A stretch of DNA of 64,000 nt from Varanus komodoensis. Its lineage: Eukaryota; Chordata; Lepidosauria; Squamata; Varanidae. Under the pieces are notes generated by a model. The model was given only the letters and a program-made list of their open reading frames with translations. It was not told the DNA's origin and searched no databases. Below, piece after piece: positions 1 through 13,900 of the stretch; the stretch's first letter is position 1; each line of letters begins with the position of its first letter. The DNA is taken from assembly GCF_004798865.1 (NCBI RefSeq), contig NW_025335568.1, positions 52,666,618 to 52,730,617 of the forward strand, written 5' to 3'. Position numbers and translations under genes: made by a program.

Positions 1-75
1 TTAGCTATGCTAGAAACTTTGCAGAATGCACCCCATCTGGAAGTGCACAAGGATATGATCAGATGGATATTAAAG
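1..75 (+). CDS. UBR2: UBR2 exon a (5' edge cut by window)
   Basis: The frame starts at base 1 and gives [17 protein letters not shown] and onward to WILK. The exon ends in phase 0 at a GTACAT donor. Its true 5' boundary may lie outside the window. Confidence 0.93.
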
Positions 76-3000
76 GTACATTGTGCTGCAGTATTTGCAC
101 ATCTTTATGGCTGATAAATAATATTTTACTGTATTTAAATAATGATCAATCATGTAATTTTCCTGTTGCAGGCTTTTAATGCAGTCAAGAAGCTAAGAGA
201 AAGATCTTCTACAAGTCCTGTATCAGAAACTGAGGGAAATATTATGGAAGAGGTAAGTCTAATGAAATGGAAAAACTGGTGATGTGGTGATAGGTATTTG
301 TACTGTTGACCACAATAAAAAACATACCTGATCTGGTAGATTCTAGTCTACTGAGTAGGACCTTTTCTTTATTACCATATTAAACATGGGACAGAGGGTT
401 GTGGAATGTGTTTAGGATGTGTGTCAAAGTACTTTATTTTACAGTATTTTAAAGCTTTAACTGAGAAGGGTGTTGATATTAGCTAAGGTAGAAAATGAAG
501 AATGCAAGTAATGGTGTGCAGTAGAAAGTTTAGCTATGAACTAAGATTCTTTAGGCTCTGCTTATTATGGGAAAATTATTTTGCTGGGTCTAACAATGTA
601 CTTGGTATATTCTTTACAGATGTACAGTTTCTAGTAGCTTTGATTTTTATTTGTATCAAACATTTCTACCTAGAAAAATGGAACTCAGGGCAGCTCGCAA
701 TCACAAGTAAAACTTGGTTCAACAATAATAAAACAAATGCATTAAAACAGTTAAAATCAGAACAACAACAAACAAACAAAAATCAAGAGAATGAAAACTG
801 CACCGAACCCAACAAACCCACTTAAATGCCAAAGGTCTGCTTGACCAAAAAGTTTATTTGCCTGCTGGAGGAAGGACAGCAGGGAGAAGGCAAGCCATCC
901 ATCAAAGGACTGGAGCCAACAGTGCCTCCCAGATCTGTCTCAGATGCCCCTGACAGATACCATGATTGATGATATCAGTCTGCTGAGAAGTCCAACAGAA
1001 CCAACAGGGACATACTTTGTCCGGTTCCTGCTGTAGATCATCCACCATGATGATGACTAAAATAGTCTGTTCCATAACCAAGCTTGAAAGCAGATTGGAA
1101 TGGATCCAGATAATCTACTTTATTCAGAAATCTCTGGAACTGAGGAGTCACCACACATTTCACCAACTTGCCCAGAAAAGGAATATCAAAGTCCTTCCAG
1201 AAGTTATCAGTATGGTGGGGTTCTGGGAGTGTTTTAAAAGAAGCCACTGCCCCTTTTAGGCAAGGTGGAAGCACTCCTTGCCTTAAAGAAGCATTCATTG
1301 CTGTCCTTACACATTCAGCCAGTCTTGTCCCCTGGGTGTGGTAAGCATCATTTCTGCAAGCATTCTGTCCTCAGCCCTGAACTGTAGAAATGGAAAAGCA
1401 TTCATTGTAACTGGATAAACAGTGGGCAAAGTTACATTCACTGGGCCTGTACTCAACTATGGTATCTAAGTTGGAACAGATACTGCACTCTTAACCACTA
1501 CACCACATTGACTTATTTTGTTTGTTTGGCTTATTTTCTCTGTTTCAGTTACACAATTAATGCTATTTAATACATACACAAATTATGTAATTGAAATGGA
1601 CTGAAGACCTAGATTATGATTAGCTACTTACATTTGCTAACTTGTTAACTTTGTAGTGCTCACGAGATAAAGAAAAGGCTGAGAGAAAGAGAAAAGCTGA
1701 AATTGCCAGGCTGCGAAGAGAAAAGATCATGGCACAGATGTCTGAGATGCAGCGAAACTTCATTGATGAAAACAAAGAACTCTTCCAGCAAACTTTAGAT
1801 GAACTTGAAACTTCATCCTCCAGAGTGCATGATAATAGGTAAGATGGCACTGATAGGAAGCTTTGAAAAGCTAGCAGCTCTTTTAATTTTTAACAGTAAA
1901 TCCTCATTTTGACATAGGAACATAGAAACAGAGCGAGTCAGAAGGGGCTTCCCGGGCCATCTAGTCTGACCCCCGGCTCCAGCCAGCTCCACTCACGACA
2001 TGCACACCATGTGCATGTCCTGCCTATCTTTGAACCACCTCTCGTGGAAGCCCATTCCACACCCTCGGGGTCCTAACTGTCAGGAAGTGCTTCCTGGCAT
2101 CCAAATGGAACCTTGGCTCCCTGAGCTTTGCTCCGTTGGAGCACGTGCTGCCTTCCTCTGCAGGGGAGAACAGGTCTCTACCCACCTCCGTGTGACATCC
2201 CCTCACATACCTGTATGTTGCCAACAGATCCCCTCCAAGTCTTCTCCAGGCTGAAGTGACCCAGTTCCCTCAGTCTCGCCTCATACGGCATCCCCTGCCA
2301 CATCTTCCCGTGGCATTCCTCACTAACTCTTGTCTTGCTAATTTCTTACACTTTGATACTAAAGGTATCTGAATGGAAGGGCTGTATCTGTTCACAGACA
2401 GACTTTGAATGCAACAGACAATCCTGCTGACAGAAAGCAATGAATCCGTTTCCATCACTTTGCCCCCTTTCTGTTGACCTGTACACACTTTTCCAGTGGG
2501 ATCCTCAAACCTCTGGTGCAGACTTTGGAGAGACATAGTAAAGAGAGGGAACTTGGAAAAAATTTGTTCCCCTGTACCCATTGCACAGGCAGGATCATCC
2601 TACAAGCCTGCTGGCAGAAGGGTATTCAGGGAGTAAGCCTTAATGTTTTTCTTGGCTGAATTGATTATCACTTCTACCTATTCTTTTTACTATCCACTGC
2701 TGATGCCGCATCATTTTACATAAGATCATAAGAATATTAATTAGTACTACATTAGCTAATCATAAGATTACAAAAGGAAAAACAACAGCTAGTAGCCATA
2801 ACTCTCAAGAGAAGACCCAGCAAAGAACTTACTTGCTGTCTAAATTATGGTGTCAAACAAAATTCTGAGATAACTGTTTCTACTTATTTCCAGTTTTTTA
2901 TTTGAAAAATTAAACTCCTATCTAGTAATTAATGTTATATGTATCTGCAATTTTAAAACTAGAATTAAGAGATAGGTAGAAGCAAAAGGATACTTTCATA

Positions 3001-6000
3001 GTAGATGGGTGAGTGGGACATGCTTTACTAAGGTAATTTCTGCAGCTTGCTTTTAAGAAGAGTAGTGGCAGCATTCATTTTAGAAAAGTTCGATTTGCAT
3101 TGCCCACTTGGGGGATAGGTGTTTTTTGCATATACAAAGGATTGTATCCAGCTGGGTCCTTCTACCAGTGGAATACACACTGCTGATGCATCAGTTGCCA
3201 CTTCCTCACCCTACCCACTGCAGCTCCTAGCATATTTCCTAAAACTGTTTCAGAGAGCAGGGGAGCCAGTGGCGCATATACACATGAGGGGGGGTGGCGA
3301 GTCAGAAGTGGCCTTCCAGGCCATCTAGTCTGACCCTCGTCTCCAGCTGGCTCCACTGATGTAATTCCAACATGAAATCTGACATGAGTGCAGGCGTATT
3401 CATTGTGGAGAAAGCAAAGACAGTTCCTTCTACATGTCACAGTCCACTTGTGTAGCATTTAAGATTTAGCCCAGACTTCTCTTTGGACTATTCTCATCAT
3501 GAATTGTTCCTGGTGAGAATAGCCCTTAATGGATCATATGCCGAGCTCTGATAGGTCTCTGTGCTGTCATAAAATGCTTAAGATCAATCACAATTGCACT
3601 CCTTTTGTAGTCTGCTCTTTTATATTGATACCCATCTTATCATAATGGCTTCTGAAAAATTAAAATCAGCCAAAAGGTTGCATTAAACTTTGCAGAGTGT
3701 GTGTTAGGCTCAGTACCTTTCTGATAGTTTCTAAGAGGTTAGTCTCCAGTATTCCCACCGTTATTTCAACCAAAAGAAAGTTGCATGTCCTTGAATTTAC
3801 TTTGGGCTCTGAAATAACTGCAATATAATTTTGGCTGATCTAAACCTCCTTTAGAGTGTGAATTTTAACTAGGGCTACTGTGTAGTACTGTACAGAGTTT
3901 TTCCAATTTCTTCTAGAAGTGTACATACAGCATAGGCTTGATTGTTAGGAAAACAAATGTTTTGAGTTCACAACTGTATACAAAGAACTAAACTGTTGTT
4001 TTACTTTGGTAAACATTACAGTGAAAAACTGACTAATACACTTTGATTCTAGTCCTTCAGTTTCAGATACCAAGCTTATAGCCTTGGGTCCTGAGCAGAC
4101 TAAAGTGACCGAGCAAAGGAAAGTGGTTACATGTATCTTATGCCAAGAAGAGCAGGAGGTTAAGATGGACAACACAGCCATGGTCCTGGCAGCATTTGTT
4201 CAGAGATCAACAGTCCTGTCTAAAAATAGAAATAAAGTGATTCCAGATCCTGGTAAGTAGAGGTAATGTTGTAATACTGCATATGCGTGTTTGTTTTTGT
4301 GTCAATTTCAGCCGATTGTCCATATTTCAAATGCACAAGACTCTGTGCCAAAATAACAACTTGGAAGATTCTATTCACGGTATAATCAACCTGACACCAT
4401 TCAAAGTATCCTGTTGCTAGCTTAGTGCCACGAACTGTAGACAAGCAGGAATTTCCCATTACTGGGCTAGCTATGGTCTAGCTTGGGAAGTAGGTTTTAA
4501 TAAACCTTAATCTAAAATATTTTTTGCAACCCACAGTGGGTTAACACTTCCTGTGTTGCCCAGGAAGGAGGATTCATGGGAATCCTTTAGATTTTTGCCT
4601 CTAGGCCTGCTAGACTTTGCCTACTTCTTTTTCCTTTCCTTTGCCTGAGACCAAGGTCTGCTAGACACCCCTCCTCTGGTCATCTTTTCTTCTATTTCCT
4701 TTTTAAAAATAATTATTTAATCTGACTGAAATGCAAATTTGTATATAATTAACTTTAATGTAAAATTTTAAATGTAAATTTGTATATAATTTTTAGTAAG
4801 CTTTGTGACTGACTATTGCCTTTTTCATGTTTTTGCATGCAGAAAAATATGATCCATTGTTCATGCATCCAGACTTGTCATGTGGAACGCACACAGGTAG
4901 CTGTGGACATATTATGCATGCCCACTGCTGGCAAAGGTAATTTTTAAGAATATTAACAGGTCATACATCTAATCCTTAATATTGCACTTGTATATTGAAC
5001 ATGTACCCTTGGCCAAGCAGAAATGCCTGGCCATTTAAAATTTCTTATATGCCATCTGATTATTATAAAATCTCAAGGCAGTTTACCTAAAAAGTCAAAA
5101 ATATATATTAAAACCATATTATAAATATGGTAAAATAGTTAAGAACTCCTTGGTGCCCACATTTGCTTCGATACTTGAAATACATTATTGATTAAAAAAC
5201 TGGGAGAATAAAACGGTTTTGGTCTGGTGCTAAAACAAGTAAAGCAGGTTCCATAATCAGGGCACTATCGCAGAGAAGGCCCTCCTCTTCGTGACTATCC
5301 TCCTTGCTTCTCTCAAGGAGGGCTCTCAGAGGAGGCCTCTGCAGTGGATCTTATCTCGGCAGGCTCATATGGAAGGAGAGATTCCCTTAGATAACAAGGC
5401 CCTAATGTTCAGGGCTTTAGATGTTATTGTCAATACCTTTAATCAGGCCCAGACTTCAGTTGGTAGCCAGTGTAGCTCAGATAGGACCAGTGTGATGCAT
5501 TCTCTTCCACCAGTCCCTGTCAGCACTCTGGCAGCTCTATTGTGAACCAATTGCAATGTCTGGATTGTCTTTGAGGGCAGCCCCACGTAGAGCACATTGC
5601 AATAGTCCGGTTGCATGAGTGAGCAGTCCCTGAGTTACTGTTACTAGGACCTGTCCGTCCAGGTAAGGGTGCAGTTGATATATTAGCCTCAGCTGAAGGA
5701 AAGCACTCTTTGCCACAGATGCAACCTGGAATTCCAGGGATAGCTCAGGGTCAGGGAGTACTCTCAAGCTGCATACCCTATCCCATAGAGGGAATGCAAC
5801 CCTTTCCAATACAGTGCCTGAACCCTTACCTGAACAGCTGGCCCACCCACCAGCAATCTGGATTGAACCTCAATTTATTGGCCCTCATCCAGCCCATCAT
5901 ACTGTCCAGGCACCTGTTTAGAGCAGTTATTGCCTCACATGGAGAGCCAGTGTGGTGTAGTGGTTAAAAGCATGGGGTTGGGACTCAGACGATCTGGGTT

Positions 6001-7845
6001 CGAGTCCCCACTCGGCCATGGAGCCAACTGGGTGACTTTGGGCCAGTCACAGACTCTCAGCCCAACCTACCTCACAGGGTTGTTGTTGTGGGGATAAGAT
6101 GGAGGAGGAGAATGATGTAAGCTGCCTTGAGCCCTTTGTAGGAAAAAGGCAGGATATAAATTGAATGAATAAATAAATAAATATAAATGAGAGGTAGCTG
6201 GGTATCAGCATCATACTGATGACTCCTCAGCCCAGACCTTTCCCACTGGTTCATGTAGCTATTGAACAGCATAAAGGATAAAATGGAACCCTGTGAAACT
6301 CCATGGCATAATTTTTCCCTAAATTAATTCCTTCAGGAACACATTGCACAGACTGTATTTATATTGAGGTGATGGTCAATAAAATTGCAGCCTATTTCCT
6401 TAGATTAATGTTCTCTCCTCAAGCACACCTTGGCCATATTCTCATGTTATGGTATGCTATCCTGCCGGTGCTAGTAAGCTTTTAAGAAATGAGCAGATCT
6501 TTCACATTATGTTGATGAAAGCAGCAATTGTACTTGTTTTACAAAATTGTACTTGTACTTGTTTTACAAAATTCATTTTAATATCTTATGTTGCTTTCTA
6601 AAGATACTTCGATGCTGTGCAAGCAAAAGAGCAAAGACGACAGCAAAGATTACGAGTACACACAAGCTATGATGTAGAAAATGGCGAATTTCTTTGTCCA
6701 CTTTGTGAATGTTTAAGTAACACTATCATTCCTTTGCTTCCTCCTCCAAGGAGTTTATTTAACAGGTCAGTCACTCTTTGTAAGCACCTCTGTTAGTAGG
6801 ATGAAAGTAGAACTTCTTGTTTGACCATTCAGTTTGAATAATATAAGGAGGTGAAGTTGAACAAATGTGATGTTTTCTGGTAAATAGTTGCAGGGTTCAG
6901 TGCTTTGTGTACTTTGAACTATATTCTCATTTTTGGAAACTTGATTATTCAGCCAATAGACTGCAGAACTGAGGAGTCTAAGCATTACAATCATTTCTGG
7001 AATGTCAAATGCAGATTTTATTGAGGCTTCAAAACAAACTTCTATCATGGCTGCCTGTTTAGTGCATTGAAAAAGCATGGAAGAACAGGACAAATAAATA
7101 TGAAGAAGATAATTTTGAAAACATTAAATCCATAATAGAAAATGCATTTGGAAATCAGAGATGGAGAATATAAGTGTACAGTGTTCCTGCTAGCAGGAAG
7201 AATCTCTGAAACCAATCACTGAAACCATTGTGTATAAATGCATGTTAAATTGTATATATTATATTTAAAAGAAGTCTTTCTTTTTGTCATATAATCAATA
7301 TTACATTGTACTTTTGAATTTTGTCACAATTCATTGGGATAACTCTAGCAGTTCTAAAATACAGTAAGTTCCTCATATCTAAGAGGTTTCTGTATTTTTT
7401 AAAATTCTTGTTCAATTTGCCCTAGAAAATGCAACAAATGACTAACACACCAAAGTCACACGTGGCCAATCTTAGCATTGATAGGTAAACACCAGTAATC
7501 ATCTGCTTAAAAGGTCAGAGAGCTGCATTAAGAGATTTGCTGTGCCAGAGTAGAATCTGCCACATTCAAACTATGTCATGGGGATTAGGGGTTTTCTTCT
7601 CTTGAATGCTAGATTATACATTGTGCCCACAGGAAATCTCAGTACTGTTTACAGAAGTTGAGACTAAGTCTCTAAAGGAAAGGGCTCGTTACTTAAACAG
7701 TACATGTGTGGCTACTAATGCTTTAGATTTTTCCTGTCTCCAGAGCTGATTCAAGATGTTTAAAAACTGTTTGGTTGTTGGGTCAGGAATGGGGAGGAGC
7801 GTAAGATACTTACACATGTTGTTAGGAATAATATTTTATTGTTAC

Positions 7846-7928
<83 letters not shown>

Positions 7929-10900
7929 ATATATAGCCCCAATTTCACGTCTTGCTGCTGATCATGTTGCTAATATAATGCAGCTAGTTTTTAATATTTC
8001 ATCTCTGTGTCACACTTCTGTAAGGTCACTAAGAAAAAGAAGAAATCTGGGAAGGGAAGGGCCCCACCCAAAAGTACATAATCTTGCTACCCCAAAGCCA
8101 ATTTCACAATTGGTGAGGGAGCCACTCTGCTGGAAAACTCTCTGCAGATAAAATTGCTGTATAAGGATGGACCACCAATGCACTTGGAAAGCTCACCTAG
8201 TAATTTTGTGGGTCGCAGTTCTCCCTTTGTAACTGTGATTGGGAGCAATTCAGAGGGGAGTAAAGGAAAAGAGGCAACAGCAGCTATGGCATTTACCCAG
8301 GTTGGAAAGGAGAAGGTGAACAAGCTGGATGAGAGAGGGAAGGTGACAGAGTCAGTAGGGAGCAGCAAATCGCAAACAGGAGAAATTTGTTTCTTGCTTG
8401 TGGGCTTCCAGAAGAAACTAGCTGGTTACTGATAGAAATGAAATTCTGCACTAGAGAAAAGTGATGAAGCTAATAATACTTGGCATTTATGTAATATTTT
8501 CAAGAGTTCAAAACAATTTTCATACATTATTCTGCTTTAATCATTTACCCCTTTTAAGGTTGATTGGTGTTATTGCACAAAGCAGGGCTTGGGCAGCTGA
8601 GGCTCAGGGTTGCTTGCTGAAGCGTGCAATCCTGTGCATGTTTAGACAGAAAAAAGACATGCAACTCCAGCATTCCCTGGTGAACATAGCATAGCTGGGA
8701 CTTTTTTCTGTCTAAATATGCAATTTTGAATTCCATACAAAGTCACCCTATATGCAGTCAAGATTGGAACGAGGGATTCCCTGATTTGCAGCTCAGTATC
8801 AAGCTGTTATGCTACACCAGCTCTCATGGGACCTTTGGACAGATGCAGCAGAGCCCTTTCCATATGCTTTCAAGTTAGTATGAATCTATAGCAGGCTTCA
8901 TGCATGTACTTCACTTTTGCATAGGAATGTGAAATTAATGCCCTGCATACTGGAATAGATTAGGGACAGGGAAGGGGTTAATTCCAAGTTTGTTTTCAGA
9001 GGTATTGCAATGATTCCAAAACAGCATTATTATTTAAGAGGATTTGTGTAACTGCCTTATGTTTACTGTAAAAAGTATGTAAATGTTTTTTATTTGTAAA
9101 AAAGAGAACTATGTTTATCTGGACACAGATATATATGTATGTATGTATGTTCATTCTTGACAGGTTAGATTTTTCAACTCAACAAAATCTAGCTCAGTGG
9201 ATAAGAACAGTATCTCAGCAAATCAAAGCATTGCATATGCTTCAAAACCAGGAAACCATGAGTAAGTCTGAAATCTCACATTTGTATGGTCGCTCTTCTC
9301 AGGAGGGGAGGTGGTTTGTTTCATTGTGCTTTAGGTTTCCTTTTGAGATCACTCTGTAGGCTAGATGTCTGTCCTTTGTTTGCAAACAGACAAGATCATG
9401 AGCAGTAACAGTAAAATGATTAAAAGGATATTTGTTTTGCAGCTTATTCAGGTATCTCCTGTTGTAGGAAGTCAGAAAAAATGGATGAACTACAGCTACC
9501 TGAAGGTTTTAGACCAGAGTTCCAACCAAAGTATGTATTGCTGTTATTAATTACTGATTAACTCCATATGGTGGTATAACCAATTTACATGGAGTTTGGG
9601 ACATTTATTGGGACCTTCAATCAAGGCTGTTAGTTTATTCAGCTAGGACTGTACAAGTATTATAGTGTAGGCCAGATGGTCATAACAAATGTGTATATTT
9701 TGTCATATGCAATTATCATATGAATATAGTATTCATAAACTTTAGAGCACACTTGGCTGTGCTGAATGTCTTGGCCCATGAAGTCTCTTGGTTTGCCTTC
9801 GTTTTATAAGCAACTGTAAGACATTATACTGTGTGCACAGAGAGAGACTCAGTTCAGAATTCTACTTTAAACTAGCATTTCCCTGCCCTGGTGCTCACAT
9901 ATTTGGAGGCAAAACTGAGATACAATACAATATTTAGAAGCACTGCAACTATGTAAGCCTAAAGGCTTTGGCAGAAAAGTTCAGAAGTTAGTGTATACAC
10001 ACAAAGCCCAACCTGGTGAGGAGTGATTAAATTGTAGTTATTAAGGTATCTTGGTTTACAACCTCCTATGATTCCTCACAACAGATTATTCTGGCTACAG
10101 TTGATAGGGATTGTAGGCCAGAACATCTGGAGAGACCTTACTGCCCACCCCAAAGTATAACAGTATCACCAAATCAATGGATATTTTACTATTTTTCATT
10201 TTTGCAGCCCTTACAAAAGTGAATATGATGATTAGCAGATGATTTAAAAAGTACCTTTTAAAATATTTGCAAACCATGATAAATGAAGGCATTGGATAAA
10301 AGGCTATAATTAGGCCACACTGGGATAAATTCTATGGCTAGTATGCTTGTTCTGTTAGGCAAGGAAATTATGAAGCTTCTGCTCAGTGTTTAGTTTCTAA
10401 TAAATCATGAGTTAAACCTTGTAGAATCTAGAGTGTCGATAACAGTATCTTCTCTTATCGTAGGAATCTATATTCTGAAAGCATTAAAGAAATGCTGAAA
10501 ACATTTGGCACTGCAACATACAAAGTAGGTCTGAAGGTTCATCCGAATGAAGAAGATCCACGTGTACCAGTAATGTGCTGGGACACTTGTGCATACACAA
10601 TACAAACAATAGGTAATGAAGTTACAGTTCATTACAATATTGGTACTCAAGATACCAGTTGAACTGTTCTCTTCTTACACTTGTCATTATTTTTTGCCTT
10701 CCACAGAACGACTTTTGGCAGATGAAGAGAAACCATTATTTGGTCACTTATCTTGTAGACAGGTATGATGCAACAACATAGTCTGAATTTCTGTGGGACA
10801 GTCTTACAGTATTCAGCTATTTGGAAAGAATGGTTATATAAACAGCAAGTTGTGATGGTGAACATTATGCCACCATTTCCTATGTGTTCATATGAGAGGC

Positions 10901-13900
10901 CCTTACATGATGTAGTAATGGCTAAGAATTGTTCGCGGGGTTTAGATCTGTTAAAATGTAATGAAGAAATGAGGCTTGGGTTGGTTCTTTAGTCCATTTC
11001 TTTACGTGTATGTAACTTTGTTCTGTTTTAGGATGATTGCCTTACTTCGTTAACTAGATTTGCAGCTGCACACTGGACAGTTTCTTCACTTTCAGCAGTA
11101 CAGGGTCACTTTTGTATGCTTTTATCATGTAAGTTCAAGATCATGGCAATTCTTATTTAAAGAATTCGGAGGGAGAGACCAAGATACAAGTGTAAAAAGT
11201 TTTTGCACCCCTAAATAAGTTTTTGGATCTCTGCTCAAGCTTTACCCAGTAAAGTGTTGCAGGCACAAAAACAAATGTGTGCATGAAACTTCATGCTTAC
11301 AAGTTTTGTCCGTCCATCTCACGGGAACGTATGATGCTCTGGCAGTACTGTGCATATGCGAGATTGGCTTAGAGCTTTAGTTGAGGTTAACATCTTGAAC
11401 TCAGGGCAAAACATATCTTAGTTGAGCATATGATAATAATTATTACCATATTTGCCCTGGAGAATAAGAACTAATCATAGGTTGTTGCTTCAGTGAGATT
11501 ATAACCATATCATTTGAGAAAATCGCATGGAAAGGGCCCACTTCAGACATAAATTCTCTGGGGTTGATGATTGGACTTTGGGAACAAAGTAGTTACTGGA
11601 CTTCCAAATTACAGTGCAGATAAAACAGGTTTTTGGCATTAGTTCTACTGAAGTTTGAGAACTGGGCCTTAAATACGGAAGAGGACAACCTCTTCTGCCA
11701 CCTCCAGCACACCAAGCTTGATATTCTTACAATAAGAAAAGATGAGAAATCAGCCTCTCTAGCAAAATCCAAATTGTATATTCAGTGTACTAAAGGAAAG
11801 TGGGATCGCACAAGCTGATAGTTGGCTTTCAGTGCCTGAGACTCTTTTTTTAGGACAATGTCCTTGTTGAATTCCCACTGTGGTGCTTGTAAGCACTTTC
11901 ACGGTACTTGCCAAATTCCTTGTCTCTCCTGACTTTTTGTTTGTTTAGATTTTTTAAAAATTAAGAATGTGTTTAACTGATAGGCTGGCATGCTTCATGG
12001 CTTAGTTCCAGCCTACAACACCATCTTGAATAATTCTGGGCCCCATAAGGGATCCAAGGCATTCTTAGACAATAAAAGCAGTCGAAAGCTACAGCTCAGC
12101 CCTTGTGAGACACATCCAACTGCTCAGAAAAGGAAAGTACAAGCTGGAGGTGGTAGAGAGTCTCTGCAGAGTTACAGGGGGAGAGGGGCATGGGGCCAAG
12201 GGTTGCCTGTTTTCAATGGGTGTTTTAACTGGCTTTTTTCCCTGTGGGATGTGTATCTGTGTAACTTTGTTTGCTTGTTTTCACAGGTGTGTTTTGCTTG
12301 CATTTGGGGGCATTTGTGTGATGTGTTTGTGTGTGTGTGTTTTGCTTGGGTTGATTTCATTTCATGTGGCTGTGTGTTTTGCTTCTGGGTCTGTCAGATT
12401 TGTGTCTGTGCCTCTCTGCTTTACTTCTGTGAAATGGGCATTTTGTTGTTCTATGTGAGGGCAAATACATAATATGGCATTTGGGACTCAGATACTACCT
12501 TTTCCTTGTACTCAATTTCTCAGCCAAATCCCTTCTGTCTGAGACTCATCAAAGAGATTGGTGTTGGGAGAAAACTATGGGTTCAAAAGAGTAGTTTTAT
12601 GTTTTCAAGCTCAAATCCTGCTTTTATCCTCTGGAAAATGGGAACATCCACAACACATTCTCAGATTTGCTTATCTGTGTACTATTCTGAAAATGTTAGG
12701 GACCCCTCTTCTATCTGTATTAAACCTGATTGATTAATTGAACATGGGGAACCTGTAACTATTTTTGACCTATTACATCAGGAATATACTTCATATGGCC
12801 TGTGGACTGAATCTGCAGTTGTCCTAGCCACTTTTCCTTTCAGCCCAGTTAATTGGACTGTTGTTCTGATATTGCTGTAAGCAAATCCCAAAAGAACTAG
12901 GAATTACTGGGTGAATGAGGAGACTTTGGTCATCTTTTCCTCTCAGCAATCCTAAGACTCAAAATCCTTCTTCTGAGATTTCCTGGAAATGGTGATTACT
13001 TGAAATCTGAATGAGAATTCTCAGTAAACTCACAGAGTAGTAATTCCCAGAGTACCTGTGAAAAAACCATGATGAAAATGAACACATGATGGTATTTTAA
13101 ACTGATGTTGTTTTAAACTCAGGACAGTGGTTCTGACAGCCCAGTGCTAGGTACTGTGACTGGCAGCAGCTTTCTCAAGCTTTCAGGCTAGAGTCTTTCC
13201 TGGTCTAACTAGTGGACAACCTTTCAACTAGAAGTGCTAGCTACTGAAACAGGGAACCTCCTGGGGCAAAGTATTATGCGATACTACTTTAATCTCTTGA
13301 ACCAGTCTTATTTTCACAGTAACGGTGGTCATGCTAATTACAGTAATTGTGCTCCACATTTAGAGACCTCCCCCCACCAGTACTGAACCACTTCAGATAA
13401 TCATGCTATTCTGAAGCTCAAGTTGCTTTAAGACTTTGACAAACTACCTGATTGGTCATTTTCAGAAGTTAAATGTAAATCTTAATGTTTCATCATCAAT
13501 AACCATTTTGTGTTTTAAATATCTAGCACTGGTGCCTAATGAAAAAAATTGGAATCTTCCCAGTATTCTTGATATCGACATGTTTCACTTACTGGTAAGC
13601 ACCCTATAAATTCCAGGAGACCCACTCTGTCTTATATTGTATATCACTTTTAAGAAGTAAGTGTGACATGGCTTGAGGCTGCTATTCCTGTTGGAGCATC
13701 TCACCCAACCAAAAGCTTCCTGGGCATTATGCTCAGCATCTGAGGCCTTCCTCTCTGACCCACCTTGCAGGAATGCTTGGTTGATGACAACAAGGAAGAA
13801 GGCCTTCTCATTGATGGCCACTTGATTATGGCAAACACTCCCCACTGAGGCCTGCCTGGTACCAACTCTGTCATTCTTCTGGTGTCTGGTTAAGAATGGT

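Noticed and set aside
5941-6010. tRNA gene suggested by A and B boxes
   Set aside because: The sequence does not form a full tRNA cloverleaf and is followed by the body and tail of a SINE.
11990-12472. 160-codon + strand open frame in a UBR2 intron
   Set aside because: Its length comes from a TG-rich stretch, giving a Cys/Phe/Val-rich product without any domain, and several overlapping frames are open equally.
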